Shown here one piece after another: positions 52,139 to 64,000 of a stretch of DNA of 64,000 nt; position 1 is the stretch's first letter, and each line of letters starts with the position of its first letter. Location: NCBI GenBank assembly GCA_000171835.1, contig ABHC01000004.1:1-64000 (forward strand). Reading direction: 5' to 3'. The notes beneath the pieces were generated by a model. It was not told where the DNA came from. It did not search any database and saw only the letters and a program-made list of their open reading frames with translations. Made by a program: the position numbers and the translations under genes. This DNA is from an alpha proteobacterium BAL199. Its GTDB lineage: Bacteria; Pseudomonadota; Alphaproteobacteria; Thalassobaculales; Thalassobaculaceae.

Positions 52139-53715
52139 TTGGTGCTCCTCGTCGACTGATCGCGACTGGCGTCTGGGGCGAACACCAGCGCCGATTCCAA
52201 AGTGTCCGGCAGCGGGCAGGGGAGGCGGGCAATGCTCTCGGCCATGCTGTGCCGCAGCCGCGTGGCCCGGCCGTCGCGTGACGGGGCTGACGGTGGTTGG
52301 GCGTACCGGTCGGGCAACCGGTCCGGATCGGAGGGCCGTCGGTCGCCGAGCCCGACCAGGGGCTCCAGCGCGGATGCGATGCGGATCAGGACGCCTTCGC
52401 CGAACGCCGGGGCCGCCAACTGGACGTTCAGGGGCAAGCCGTCTGGGTTGAGCCCGGTCGGCAGGCACAGGGCCGGCAGGCCGGACAGGCTGAACGGCCC
52501 CATGGTGGAATCGCCGGTGAACCGGATGCAGCCCCGTTCGTCGTCGAGCCGGGGTGCGGTGGTGGCGGTGCCGAGGCACAGCAGGGCATCGCAGCCGGCC
52601 ATCGCATCAACGACGGCAGCCGACAGCGTACGGCGCCAGCGCAGGGCGTCGAGGTAGTCCGCGGCGGATACCCCGGCGGCGGCTTCGAGTTTGTCGCGCA
52701 GGGCGGAACCGATCGGTGCCTTGGGGTCGTCGAGCCAGCGCCGGTGGATGGCGAAGCTTTCGCAGGCGTTGATGATCCGCCCGCAGGCCCGGAAGTCGCG
52801 GGCGCTGTAAGGCAGGATGCGTTCGACCACCCGCGCCCCGAGCCGCGCGAGCGTAGCGACCGTCCGTTCGAAGCTCTCCGCGACTGCCGGATCGGCTGCC
52901 GGATCGGAATCATGGGAAGGGCGAACCACGGCGACGGTCAATCCGGCCGGGGATCCGATGGACTGCGCCGACGCGGTGAAGATGGCAGTCGCGCTGCCCG
53001 GATCGGCCGGATCGAACCCGGCGATCGCCTGCAGCACCAGCCCGGCATCCTCGGCGGTGCGGGCCAACGGGCCGATGTGATCCTGGGACGGGCAGTTCGG
53101 CAGCATCCCGGTGCGCGGCACCAGACCATAGGTCGGCTTCAGTCCGACCAGCCCGCAGGCGGCGGCCGGCAGCCGTACCGAGCCGCCGGTGTCGGTGCCG
53201 ATCGCGAACGGAGCCATGCGGGCGGCAACGGCCGCTCCCGCCCCGGTGCTGGATCCGCCGGTGAAGTGGTCGGGGTTCCACGGGTTGCGCGCCGGCGCCA
53301 TCGGGAGGTCATCGTACACCGCGCCGGTGCCGGTCCCGAACTCGTAGGTGTTCAGCTTGCCGAGCAGGATGGCGCCGGCGTCGCGCAGCCGCCGGTGGAC
53401 CGTGGCCTCGGGGCCGTCATCGATCGGCAGTCGCGAGTTGGCGCGGGTCGGCATCTCGGCGGTGCGCAGGATGTCCTTCAGGCCGTAGGGGACGCCGTGC
53501 AGCGGACCACGGCTGTGGCCATCGCCAATTTCGGCATCGGCCCGGTCCGCCTGGGCTCGGGCTCCTTCGGCGTTGACGACGACCCAGGCGCGCAGGGTGG
53601 AGTCCAGTCGTTCGATCCGCTCCAGGCAGGACTCGACGAGCGTTCGCGACGTCAGCGATCCGGCGGCGATGGCGCGGGCGGCCTCGGCCAGGGACAGATG
53701 GCAAGGATCGGGCAA
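52135..53715 (-). CDS. Amidase-signature family amidase (copy 2)
   Basis: A 526-residue amidase with Lys80 (GVPYGLKDIL), cis-Ser155 (TGGSSTGAG) and Ser179 (GTDTGGSVRLPAAACG). It starts at TTG (53715) with GGAGG five bases upstream, a convincing ribosome site for a rare start. It is longer than copy 1, with an extra C-terminal stretch of about 60 residues after LEPLVGLGDRRP. The palindrome at 53783 lies upstream, so the two amidases form one regulated unit. Confidence 0.87.
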   Translation of the reverse strand: MPDPCHLSLAEAARAIAAGSLTSRTLVESCLERIERLDSTLRAWVVVNAEGARAQADRADAEIGDGHSRGPLHGVPYGLKDILRTAEMPTRANSRLPIDDGPEATVHRRLRDAGAILLGKLNTYEFGTGTGAVYDDLPMAPARNPWNPDHFTGGSSTGAGAAVAARMAPFAIGTDTGGSVRLPAAACGLVGLKPTYGLVPRTGMLPNCPSQDHIGPLARTAEDAGLVLQAIAGFDPADPGSATAIFTASAQSIGSPAGLTVAVVRPSHDSDPAADPAVAESFERTVATLARLGARVVERILPYSARDFRACGRIINACESFAIHRRWLDDPKAPIGSALRDKLEAAAGVSAADYLDALRWRRTLSAAVVDAMAGCDALLCLGTATTAPRLDDERGCIRFTGDSTMGPFSLSGLPALCLPTGLNPDGLPLNVQLAAPAFGEGVLIRIASALEPLVGLGDRRPSDPDRLPDRYAQPPSAPSRDGRATRLRHSMAESIARLPCPLPDTLESALVFAPDASRDQSTRSTK

Positions 53716-53782
53716 CGGGACCTCCGGAGCGCCGCGACCGAATGGGGCGGATCCACAGAGTCAGGTCCGACCCGATCAAGCT

Positions 53783-53795
53783 GTCAACAGTTTGC
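53783..53795. promoter_or_regulatory. GTCAACAGTTTGC site (candidate GntR operator 4)
   Basis: One intact half-site and a degenerate second arm, 68 bases upstream of the TTG start of the amidase pair and between it and the dioxygenase stop. TTGACA on the minus strand may serve as the -35; the -10 is poor. Confidence 0.45.
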
Positions 53796-53823
53796 AGACT
53801 TCGCCGGTGCGGATCGGCATGGA

Positions 53824-54720
53824 TTAGCTCTGTTCGGTCAGGACGAAATCGGTCTCGACCGACCAGTACGGGTTCGACACGCCGAGTTCGGCGGCCTTGA
53901 CCGGGTCGTCGCGGTGGACGAACGTCCGGATCAGGCTTTCCTTCACGCCGAACACCGCGTCCTCGGTCAGGTAGGGGTCGTCGTCGACGAAGATGTGGGT
54001 GGTGACGGTCTCGTAGCCATCGGCCGAGACGATGTAGTGCAGGTGCGCCGGCCGGGTGTTGCCGCGGCCCATGGCGCGCAGCATCTGGCCGACCGGCCCG
54101 TCGTCCGGGATCCCGTAGTAAGTCGGCTTGACCGAACGGTACCAGAGCCGGCCGTCGGCGCCGGTCCGGAACACCCCGCGCAGATTGTGCTCCGGCTGAA
54201 TGCCGGGCTGCTGGCTGTCGTAGAAGCCGTCATGGCTGGTCTGCCAGGTATCGACGACGGCGCCCTCGATCGGGTTGCCGTCGGTGTCGACGACCTTGCC
54301 GGTGACCACCAGCGGCTCGCCCTTGCCGTCGTCGGAGATGGTCGCGCCCATCGGGCGGGTCGGCGCGTTCTCGACGTGGAACGGTCCGAGCACGGTGTTC
54401 TCCGTGGCGCCGGTCGGCCGGCGCGTGTTGATGGCGTCGACCAGCATCGACACGCCCAGAACATCGGACAGCAGGATGTACTCCTGGCGCCGGTCGTCGC
54501 ACATCTGGCCGGTGGCGGTCAGGAACTGGATCGCCGCCATCCACTCGTCCTGGGTCGGCTCGACCTCCTTCACCACGGCGTGCAGGTGCCGGATGACCGA
54601 TCCCATGACCTTGGCCATCCGCGGCGTGCCGGTCCCACTCATCCGCTCGATCACGACATCGGCGGAATTGGCCTCGGTGAAGTAGGTGATGTCGATGTCT
54701 TCTCGCACCGAATCGGTCAT
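53824..54720 (-). CDS. Intradiol ring-cleavage dioxygenase (catechol/hydroxyquinol type)
   Basis: A 298-residue Fe(III) dioxygenase that cleaves catechol-like rings between the hydroxyls. The iron ligands are Tyr167 (DGFYDSQ), one of Tyr201/202 (PTYYGIP), His226 and His228 (RPAHLHYIV). The N-terminal dimerisation helices are present, and the GVFRTGADGRLWYRSVKP block matches hydroxyquinol 1,2-dioxygenases. The ATG at 54720 follows GGGGAGG. No muconate cycloisomerase or maleylacetate reductase is nearby. It lies upstream of the amidase pair on the same strand. Confidence 0.88.
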   Translation of the reverse strand: MTDSVREDIDITYFTEANSADVVIERMSGTGTPRMAKVMGSVIRHLHAVVKEVEPTQDEWMAAIQFLTATGQMCDDRRQEYILLSDVLGVSMLVDAINTRRPTGATENTVLGPFHVENAPTRPMGATISDDGKGEPLVVTGKVVDTDGNPIEGAVVDTWQTSHDGFYDSQQPGIQPEHNLRGVFRTGADGRLWYRSVKPTYYGIPDDGPVGQMLRAMGRGNTRPAHLHYIVSADGYETVTTHIFVDDDPYLTEDAVFGVKESLIRTFVHRDDPVKAAELGVSNPYWSVETDFVLTEQS

Positions 54721-54822
54721 ATGCAACCTCCCCGACTTCCAGGTGAATTCGACCGTGGATCCAACCTTAATACCGGCGCGGAGATGGCTGGTCCACGCCG
54801 AGCACCCGGATGCGACCGGCGC

Positions 54823-57800
54823 CTATTCCGCAGGGCGGTGCAGGGCTGCCGGGGTGACGGCGCTGTCAGCGGCGGTCTCGCGGCTTCGGGACAGCAGGGT
54901 GTAGGCGGTCGGCACCACGAACAGGGTCAGGACCGTGCCGAAGGTCATGCCGCCGACGATCACCCAGCCGATCGCCTGCCGGCTCTCCGCCCCGGCGCCA
55001 TGGGCCAGGGCCAGCGGCACCGCGCCGCCGACCATGGCGCCCGTGGTCATCAGGATCGGCCGCAGCCGCAACGTGGCCGCTTCGACCACCGCGTCCCGCA
55101 CGGATTTGCCGTCGTCGCGCAGGCGGTTGGCGAACTGCACGATCAGGATGCCGTGCTTGGTGATCAGGCCGATCAGGGTGATCAGGCCGATCTGGCTGTA
55201 GATGTTCAGGGTGCCGCCGGTCAGGTGCATCGCGCCGAGCGCGCCGGCCATCGACAGCGGTACCGTCAACATGATGATGAACGGGTCGACGAAACTCTCG
55301 AACTGCGCCGACAGCACCAGATAGATGAAGCCGAGCGCCAGGATGAAGATGAAGACGAGGCTGGCGCCGGTTTGCTTAAACTCGCGCGAGATGCCGCCGT
55401 AGTCGTGCCGGGTGCTGGCCGGCAGGATTCGGTCGGCGGTTTCCTCCAGGTAGGTCAGGGCCTCGCCCAGCGTGTAGCCCGGGGCCAGGTTGCCGGTGAT
55501 CTTGGCGGCGCGCAGCTGGTTGAAGCGGTTCAGCGCCTTCGGTGAGACCGTCTCCTCGACCGACATCAGGTTGGTCAGCTGCACCATGCTGCCGTCATGG
55601 CCGCGGACATAGATGTCCTGCAGGTCGCCGGGAGTGCGCCGGTCGCCGGGCGCCACCTGCACGATCACGTCGTACTGCTCGCCGTTCGAATTGAACCGGG
55701 TCACCTTGCGGCCGCCCAGCAGGGTCTCCAGGGTCCGTCCGACCGTCAGCACGCCGGCGCCGATGTCGGCAATCCGGTCGCGGTCCAGTTCGACCTCAAT
55801 CTGCGGCTTGTTCAGCTTCAGGTCGCTGTCCAGGTTGACCAGCTTGTCGTTCGCCGACACCGCCTCCAGGAACTGCTTCACGTACAGGTCAAGCTGCTCG
55901 TAGGGCTCGGCGGTCAGGATCAGGAACTCGATCGGCCGGGCGCGTGGGCTCTGTCCGAACGACCCGGGATTGTTCACCGACGCGCGCAGGCCGGCGACCT
56001 TGCGGATTTTCGGCTGCAACTGGCCGGCGATGTCCATCTGCGAGCGCTCCCGCGTCTCCCAGGCATCAAGTTGCGAGAACGAAATGAAATCGGTCACTTC
56101 CGGCGAGCCGGAAATGATGAAGTACCGGCTGACCTCCGGGACCTTGGTAAGCAGAGTCTCGACCTGCAGCCCGTAGCGGCTGGTGAAGTCGATGGTCGAG
56201 CCCTCCGGGGCCGAGCCGGCGATGAACAGCACGCCGCGGTCCTCGATCGGCGCCAGCTCGGATTTCAGCGACGTCAGCAGCAGGTACGAGCCTCCGGCGA
56301 CCGCGATCACCATACCAACGATCAGCCATCGGACCGCCAGGGTGCCGACCAGCAAGCGCCGGTAGCCGCTGTTGAGGGCGTCGAGCCCGCGTTCCAGAAA
56401 CCCGGCGATCGGCCCGGGTTTCCCATGGTCGCGCATCAGCTTGGAGCACATCATCGGGCTCAAGGTCAGGGCGACCATGCCCGACACCAGCACCGCCGCC
56501 GCCAGCGTCAGCGCGAACTCCGTGAACAGCTTGCCGGTCCGGCCCGGCGAGAACGCCACCGGCGCATACACCGCGGCCAGGGTCAGGGTCATCGCGACGA
56601 CAGCCCCGGAGATTTCGCCAATGCCGACGATCGCCGCACGGAACGGCTTCATGCCGTTCTCGATGTGACGGTGGATGTTCTCCAGCACCACGATCGCGTC
56701 GTCGACCACCAGGCCGATCGCCAGCACCATGGCCAGCAGGGTCAGAGTGTTAATAGAGAACCCGAGCGCATACATGAAGGCGCAGGCCCCGATCAGCGAC
56801 ACCGGAATGGTCACCAGGGGTATCAGGGTGGCGCGGACGTTGTGCAGGAAGAAGAAGATCACCAGGACGACCAGGACCACGGCCTCGGCGATGGTCATGA
56901 AAACCGCCTCGATCGAGCGGTCGATGAAGATCGACTTGTCGTAGGCAACCTCGGCGTTCATGCCGGCGGGCAGGTCGTGCTGGATGTCGGGCATCACCTC
57001 GCGCAGCGCCACCGAGACGTCGAGCGGGTTGGCTACCGCCTGTTTTACGATGCCCAGAATGACGGCGTTGTCACCCTTGTAGCGGGTGGTGCGGCGCTCG
57101 TCCTCCGGCCCGATCTCGACGCGGGCCAGATCGCCGATCCGCACCGCGAAGCCGGAGGCATCCTTCACGACGATCCGGCGAAACTGCTCCGGTGTCGTCA
57201 GGCCAGTGCGTGACAGCACCGTGAACTCGCGGTCCAGGCTCTCGATCCGCCCCGACGGCACCTCGACGTTCTGCTGGCGCAGCGCGCTCTCGATGTCCTG
57301 GACCGTCAGGTCGTAGGCCGCCATCCGGGTCCGGTCGACCCAGATCCGCATGGCGTAGCGCCGTTCGCCGAAGATCCTGACTTCCGCCACGCCGGGCAGG
57401 TTCTGCAGCCGGTCACGGATATAGCGGTCGGCGTAGTCGGAGATTTCGATCGGGCTGTGCCGGTCGCTGGTGAACGCGATGAAGATGATGGATTGAGCAT
57501 CGGCCTCGACCTTGGCGATCACCGGCTCGTCGACCTCGTCGGGCAGACGACCGCGCACCCGGCTGACCCGGTCGCGCACGTCGCTGGCGGCAACGTCGGA
57601 ATCGGCACTCAGCAGGAAGCGTACGGTGATCCGGCTGGTCTCCGGCCGGCTGACCGATTCCAGGATCTCGATCCCCTCGATGCCGGCGATCGACGCCTCC
57701 AGGATCTGCGTCACCTGGCTTTCGATGATCTGGGCGCTGGCACCAGGGTAGTTGGTGGCGACCGACACCACCGGCTGGTCGATGTTCGGGTATTCGCGGA

Positions 57801-57900
57801 CCGTCAGCCGGAAGAACGAGACGATGCCGACCAGCAAAACCAACAGACTGACGACGGTCGAGAACACCGGCCGCCGAATGAAGAAATCCAGCGTTCCCAT
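54823..57900 (-). CDS. RND efflux inner-membrane transporter (HAE1/AcrB type)
   Basis: A 1025-residue RND pump. The N-terminal FIRRPVFSTVVSLLVLLVG helix, GLVVDDAIVVLENI proton-relay Asp pair (about residue 405), the large periplasmic loops and a C-terminal GLITKHGILIVQFAN repeat are typical. It exports drugs, solvents or metabolites in exchange for protons. The adaptor gene ends one base upstream (stop at 57902). No outer-membrane TolC homologue is in the window. Whether it exports intermediates of the neighbouring pathway is unknown. Confidence 0.93.
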   Translation of the reverse strand: MGTLDFFIRRPVFSTVVSLLVLLVGIVSFFRLTVREYPNIDQPVVSVATNYPGASAQIIESQVTQILEASIAGIEGIEILESVSRPETSRITVRFLLSADSDVAASDVRDRVSRVRGRLPDEVDEPVIAKVEADAQSIIFIAFTSDRHSPIEISDYADRYIRDRLQNLPGVAEVRIFGERRYAMRIWVDRTRMAAYDLTVQDIESALRQQNVEVPSGRIESLDREFTVLSRTGLTTPEQFRRIVVKDASGFAVRIGDLARVEIGPEDERRTTRYKGDNAVILGIVKQAVANPLDVSVALREVMPDIQHDLPAGMNAEVAYDKSIFIDRSIEAVFMTIAEAVVLVVLVIFFFLHNVRATLIPLVTIPVSLIGACAFMYALGFSINTLTLLAMVLAIGLVVDDAIVVLENIHRHIENGMKPFRAAIVGIGEISGAVVAMTLTLAAVYAPVAFSPGRTGKLFTEFALTLAAAVLVSGMVALTLSPMMCSKLMRDHGKPGPIAGFLERGLDALNSGYRRLLVGTLAVRWLIVGMVIAVAGGSYLLLTSLKSELAPIEDRGVLFIAGSAPEGSTIDFTSRYGLQVETLLTKVPEVSRYFIISGSPEVTDFISFSQLDAWETRERSQMDIAGQLQPKIRKVAGLRASVNNPGSFGQSPRARPIEFLILTAEPYEQLDLYVKQFLEAVSANDKLVNLDSDLKLNKPQIEVELDRDRIADIGAGVLTVGRTLETLLGGRKVTRFNSNGEQYDVIVQVAPGDRRTPGDLQDIYVRGHDGSMVQLTNLMSVEETVSPKALNRFNQLRAAKITGNLAPGYTLGEALTYLEETADRILPASTRHDYGGISREFKQTGASLVFIFILALGFIYLVLSAQFESFVDPFIIMLTVPLSMAGALGAMHLTGGTLNIYSQIGLITLIGLITKHGILIVQFANRLRDDGKSVRDAVVEAATLRLRPILMTTGAMVGGAVPLALAHGAGAESRQAIGWVIVGGMTFGTVLTLFVVPTAYTLLSRSRETAADSAVTPAALHRPAE

Positions 57901-57901
57901 G

Positions 57902-58996
57902 TCAGGACTTGCCCGGGCTCGGTCCGTTTACGACTTCAACCTGCGCGCCGTCCCGCAGTTGCTGGTGGCCGGCGGTGGCAACCACCGCATCGGCGGTCAG
58001 GCCGCTGCGCACTTCGACGAATCCTGGGAGGCGCTGGCCTATCGATACCGCAGTCCGAACGGCCTTGCCGCCGTCGATGCGGTACACGAACAACTTGCCT
58101 GCATCCTGAAACAGCGCTGACTCCGGCATGACGATGGCGTCCGGCCGTTGTTCGAGGACAATGCGGATGCGCGCGAACAACCCCGGCAGCAGGTTGCGGT
58201 CGGGGTTGTGGACCCGGGCGCGCAGGCGAACCGCCCGGCCGTCGACATCGACGATCGGGTCGACCGCCACGATCTCGCCGACGATGGTCTCGCCAGGCCG
58301 AGCGTCGACGGTCATCCGGACCGGCAGGCCGACGCGCAGGTTCGGCAGGTAGGTTTCCGACACTCGGAAATCGACCTTCAGGGGATCGATACTGGCCAAC
58401 TCGACGATGCTGTCGCCCGGGCTGAGATAGGCGCCGGCGCTGATCGAGCGGAAACCGACCACCCCGGCGAACGGGGCGACGATTTTGGTTTTGGCGAGCC
58501 GCGCCTCGGCCAGAGTCAAGTTGGCGCGGGCGACGTGGAACGCGGCGGAGGCTTCGTCTCGAGATCGCAACGTTCCGGTGCCTTGGGTCGCCAAGGTTGA
58601 CGCACGCTCGTAGTTGGCAGTCGCCAGATTGACGTCAGATCGGGCCTTCGCCAGTTCCGCGCTCAGAATGTCGGCGTCCAGATCGATCAGAACGGCGCCC
58701 GCTTCGACCCGGTCCGCTTCCTGGAAGTTGATGCGGGCGACCCGGCCGGGAATTTCCGGCGAAATCACCACCGACTCGTTTGCAACCAGGGTCCCGAAGG
58801 CCCGGATGTCCTCGACGATGGTGTCGAGGGTCACGGCGACCGCTTCCACCGCCACTCGGGCGCGTACCGGTGCTGGCGCCGGGTTGGCGTTCGCCGGAGC
58901 AACGGTCGATTGCGACTGGTGGAGGACGAACACGCCGCCGCCAAGCGCCAGCGCGATTGCCGCGCCTAGAACGACGGACCACCTAGGTGTTGCCAT
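57902..58996 (-). CDS. RND efflux periplasmic adaptor (membrane fusion protein)
   Basis: A 364-residue membrane fusion protein with an N-terminal anchor (about 9-25). The lipoyl-like halves flank a helical hairpin (SPEIPGRVARINFQEADRVEAGAVLIDLD ... KTKIVAPFAGVVGFRSISAGAYLSPGDSIVEL) and a C-terminal beta-barrel follows. It links the RND pump to an outer-membrane channel. First gene of the pair; its ATG at 58996 faces a 271-base AT-richer gap. Confidence 0.92.
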   Translation of the reverse strand: MATPRWSVVLGAAIALALGGGVFVLHQSQSTVAPANANPAPAPVRARVAVEAVAVTLDTIVEDIRAFGTLVANESVVISPEIPGRVARINFQEADRVEAGAVLIDLDADILSAELAKARSDVNLATANYERASTLATQGTGTLRSRDEASAAFHVARANLTLAEARLAKTKIVAPFAGVVGFRSISAGAYLSPGDSIVELASIDPLKVDFRVSETYLPNLRVGLPVRMTVDARPGETIVGEIVAVDPIVDVDGRAVRLRARVHNPDRNLLPGLFARIRIVLEQRPDAIVMPESALFQDAGKLFVYRIDGGKAVRTAVSIGQRLPGFVEVRSGLTADAVVATAGHQQLRDGAQVEVVNGPSPGKS

Positions 58997-59207
58997 TGCC
59001 GGCTTGTCTCACAATGTGGGGTCTGAACCAGTGGAACGGCGTCGGAATCCTGAAGATGCTAAACCACGGAAATAGAAACATCATCTCATCATATCTTAAG
59101 GCTGATGCTGCGGGAACGGTCAACCGTCCACCATGGGCTCCTCTCGGGAATTGCAGAGGCGTGCGATATCGTGCCGGAGACACCGTGATCGCCCATTCAT
59201 CGAAAGC

Positions 59208-59237
59208 ATTGCAAATGCTATAAGCATTGGTTGCAAT
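59208..59237 (+). promoter_or_regulatory. Nested inverted repeats before the stand-alone receiver gene
   Basis: Outer arms ATTGCAA/TTGCAAT enclose inner arms ATGCT/AGCAT. The centre supplies TATAAG (59219-59224), which with TTCATC 17 bases upstream resembles a promoter whose -10 lies in the palindrome, 31 bases before the receiver start. Confidence 0.4.
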
Positions 59238-59267
59238 CCAGCGAATGAGATGTCACGGGGTCACTGC

Positions 59268-59663
59268 ATGCCGGTTCGACGGGGAATCGTAATCGAGGAT
59301 ACCAAAGGTGACCGGGAGCTCATGCTGGAGCTCCTGCGTTCGACTGGAATAGCCGAAGTGACCGGTTACGCCGCGTTCCCGGCGTCGTTCGACCCGCCGA
59401 TCAGCGACGACTGCCTGATCGTCCTGGACTTGGTCCTGGGCGCCGGAGTTGACGGCGTCCAGGCGCTGGAGAAGCTGGCCGCCGCGGACGTCCATCAGGC
59501 TCCGGTGATGATCGTCAGCGGGCAACTCGCCTCGATGCTGGGAGTGGTCGAGAGCTATGGTCAGGCGCTTGGGCTGAACATCGTGGCAACGATCGAAAAA
59601 CCGATTCCGACCGACGCGTTCCAGAAGGTTCTGAACAGGCTGGGTGGCAACAAGGTCGCCTGA
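59268..59663 (+). CDS. Single-domain response regulator (receiver)
   Basis: A 131-residue CheY-like receiver without an output domain. The acidic pocket is IVIEDTKGD, the phosphorylated residue Asp54 (LIVLDLVLG) and the switch-region Lys111 (IEKPIP). The ATG at 59268 is preceded by GGGG; ATG at 59250 is also open. It may be a phospho-shuttle or regulator for the histidine kinase and diguanylate cyclase encoded convergently next door. A candidate promoter with a palindrome lies at 59208. Confidence 0.8.
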   Translation: MPVRRGIVIEDTKGDRELMLELLRSTGIAEVTGYAAFPASFDPPISDDCLIVLDLVLGAGVDGVQALEKLAAADVHQAPVMIVSGQLASMLGVVESYGQALGLNIVATIEKPIPTDAFQKVLNRLGGNKVA

Positions 59664-59692
59664 ATCGCACGCAGCCGTCGACGCGTGGATTG

Positions 59693-60593
59693 TTAAGGTC
59701 CGGCGATCTGGTTTCGACCGTTTGCCTTGGCTTTGTACAAATTTGCGTCGGCTGCGCTCAGGCTTGTCTCAAGCGCGGTATCCATACCGACGATGGTGCA
59801 TGAAGCGCCGAGGCTGATCGTCACATGATCGGCGGCAGTGGCGCCGGCGTGCGGGATTCCAAGCTGTGCCACGGCGGCTCGCATGCGCTCGGCGATTTCC
59901 CGTGCGCCCTCGGCCGGGGTCTCCGGCAGCAGGCATACGAATTCTTCCCCGCCGTAGCGCGCCAACAGGTCAGCCGGGCGATGCACGGTCTTGCGCAACG
60001 CGCCGGCGATCTGCCGCAGGCAGGCGTCGCCTTCCTGGTGCCCATAGCGGTCATTATAGTGCTTGAACTGATCGACATCGATCATGATGACCGACATCAA
60101 CCGGGCGTGTCGGCGAGCCCGCTGCCACTCGACCGCCGCGTATTCGTCGAACCGCCGACGGTTAGCGATCCCGGTCAGGCCGTCCAGATATGCGAGGCTG
60201 GTCAGGTGATCGCGGTGGCGCTTCAGTTCCAGATGGGTGCGCACCCGGGCGCGGGTGATCGAGGCGTTGATCGGTTTGGCGACGTAGTCGACCGCGCCGA
60301 GGGCGAGCCCGGCTTCCTCGTCGGTCTGCTGATCGAGGGCGGTGACGAAGATCACCGGGATCTGAGCGGTGATCGGGTTATCCTTCAGGCGTCGGCATAC
60401 TTCATAGCCGTCCATCTCGCCCATCACGACGTCCAGAAGGACGATGTCCGGCAGTTCGGCCTCGGCGGTTGTGATCGCCGAAGCGCCGTCGGTACAGAAC
60501 AGGATCTCACCGTCATCTTCCAGAACCGCGGCCAGCAGATCGATGTTGGTCGGCTCGTCGTCGACGATCAGGATTTTCGGCAAGGCGGCTGCG

Positions 60594-60601
<8 letters not shown>
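59693..60601 (-). CDS. Response regulator with GGDEF output (diguanylate cyclase)
   Basis: A 302-residue protein. The receiver has Asp57 (IVLLDVVMG) and Lys109; the cyclase domain has the active GGEEF (217-221) and an inhibitory I-site RPAD (208-211) five residues before it. It should make c-di-GMP on phosphorylation and be inhibited by product, a PleD/WspR-like design. It overlaps the upstream hybrid kinase gene by 8 bases, so the kinase is its likely input. Located in the cytoplasm; no membrane segment. Confidence 0.92.

Positions 60602-64000
<3,399 letters not shown>

Noticed and set aside
50822-53715. GatA subunits of the tRNA amidotransferase
   Set aside because: Amidase-signature residues are shared, but no gatB or gatC is nearby and the pair is duplicated within a catabolic unit.
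26739-54720. Nicotinate, allantoin or classical pyrimidine degradation cluster
   Set aside because: Key genes (for example NicX-type dioxygenase, urate or allantoate enzymes, dihydropyrimidine dehydrogenase, beta-ureidopropionase) were not seen, so none of these pathways can be named.
52297-55545. A plus-strand open frame of over 1000 codons
   Set aside because: It lies antisense to amidase copy 2, the dioxygenase and the RND gene, shows no family motifs and is an artefact of few stops in high-GC antisense frames.

Overview
The window is high-GC DNA (no base count was run) from a Gram-negative bacterium, most likely an alphaproteobacterium of Rhodospirillales type. The basis is the core block aroA-cmk-rpsA-ihfB with lapA-pyrF-trpF further along the same strand, the FYDLN zinc-ribbon/acidic-tail protein divergent from that block, CP4-like EPSP synthase sequence, RND, TRAP and NodB-fold genes, and many 4-base ATGA/GTGA gene overlaps. 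No transposase, integrase, CRISPR array or replication origin was seen. No gene-free stretch exceeds 300 bases; the longest are about 250-270 bases (41721-41970 and 58997-59267) and both hold promoter-like elements.

Layout. (1) 1-1720, minus: trpF (cut by the window edge), pyrF, lapA. (2) 1875-9051: an accessory block lying between lapA and ihfB. It has two paralogous MycE/ElmMI-like methyltransferases flanking a feruloyl-CoA-synthase-like ligase and an alpha/beta hydrolase, then a glyoxalase-fold protein, a PaiB-type FMN protein and a divergent MocR regulator. (3) 9058-15465: ihfB, rpsA, cmk, aroA, a TPR/glycosyltransferase-like gene and the FYDLN gene, followed by tRNA-Ala(GGC) with a strong terminator. 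(4) 15722-26742: a MarR-controlled pair of divergent operons. One encodes an M20 peptidase, SDR, ketopantoate-reductase-like enzyme and creatininase-like amidohydrolase. The other encodes a five-gene Opp/Dpp ABC transporter plus a NodB-fold hydrolase.

(5) 26739-54720: a 28-kb catabolic region and the most interesting part. It has two KKCGH/KRCGH-type lyases, HyuB/HyuA, two isochorismatase-fold proteins, two FAD oxidoreductases, AtuA plus DUF4387, a GntR/FCD regulator, three divergent NodB-fold proteins, a dihydropyrimidinase-like enzyme, a nitroreductase-methyltransferase fusion, a TRAP transporter, two MmgE/PrpD proteins, two amidase-signature enzymes and an intradiol dioxygenase. A near-identical palindrome, GTCRACWGTTGAC, lies in four of its promoter regions, so I infer that the resident GntR regulator controls it as one regulon. 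The enzyme set suggests uptake of an amide- or cyclic-amide/imide-containing acid, hydrolysis of its C-N bonds, oxidation, and carbon-chain cleavage. The substrate cannot be named from sequence.

(6) 54823-64000: an RND efflux pair, a stand-alone receiver protein, a receiver-GGDEF diguanylate cyclase and a large hybrid histidine kinase that runs off the window end.
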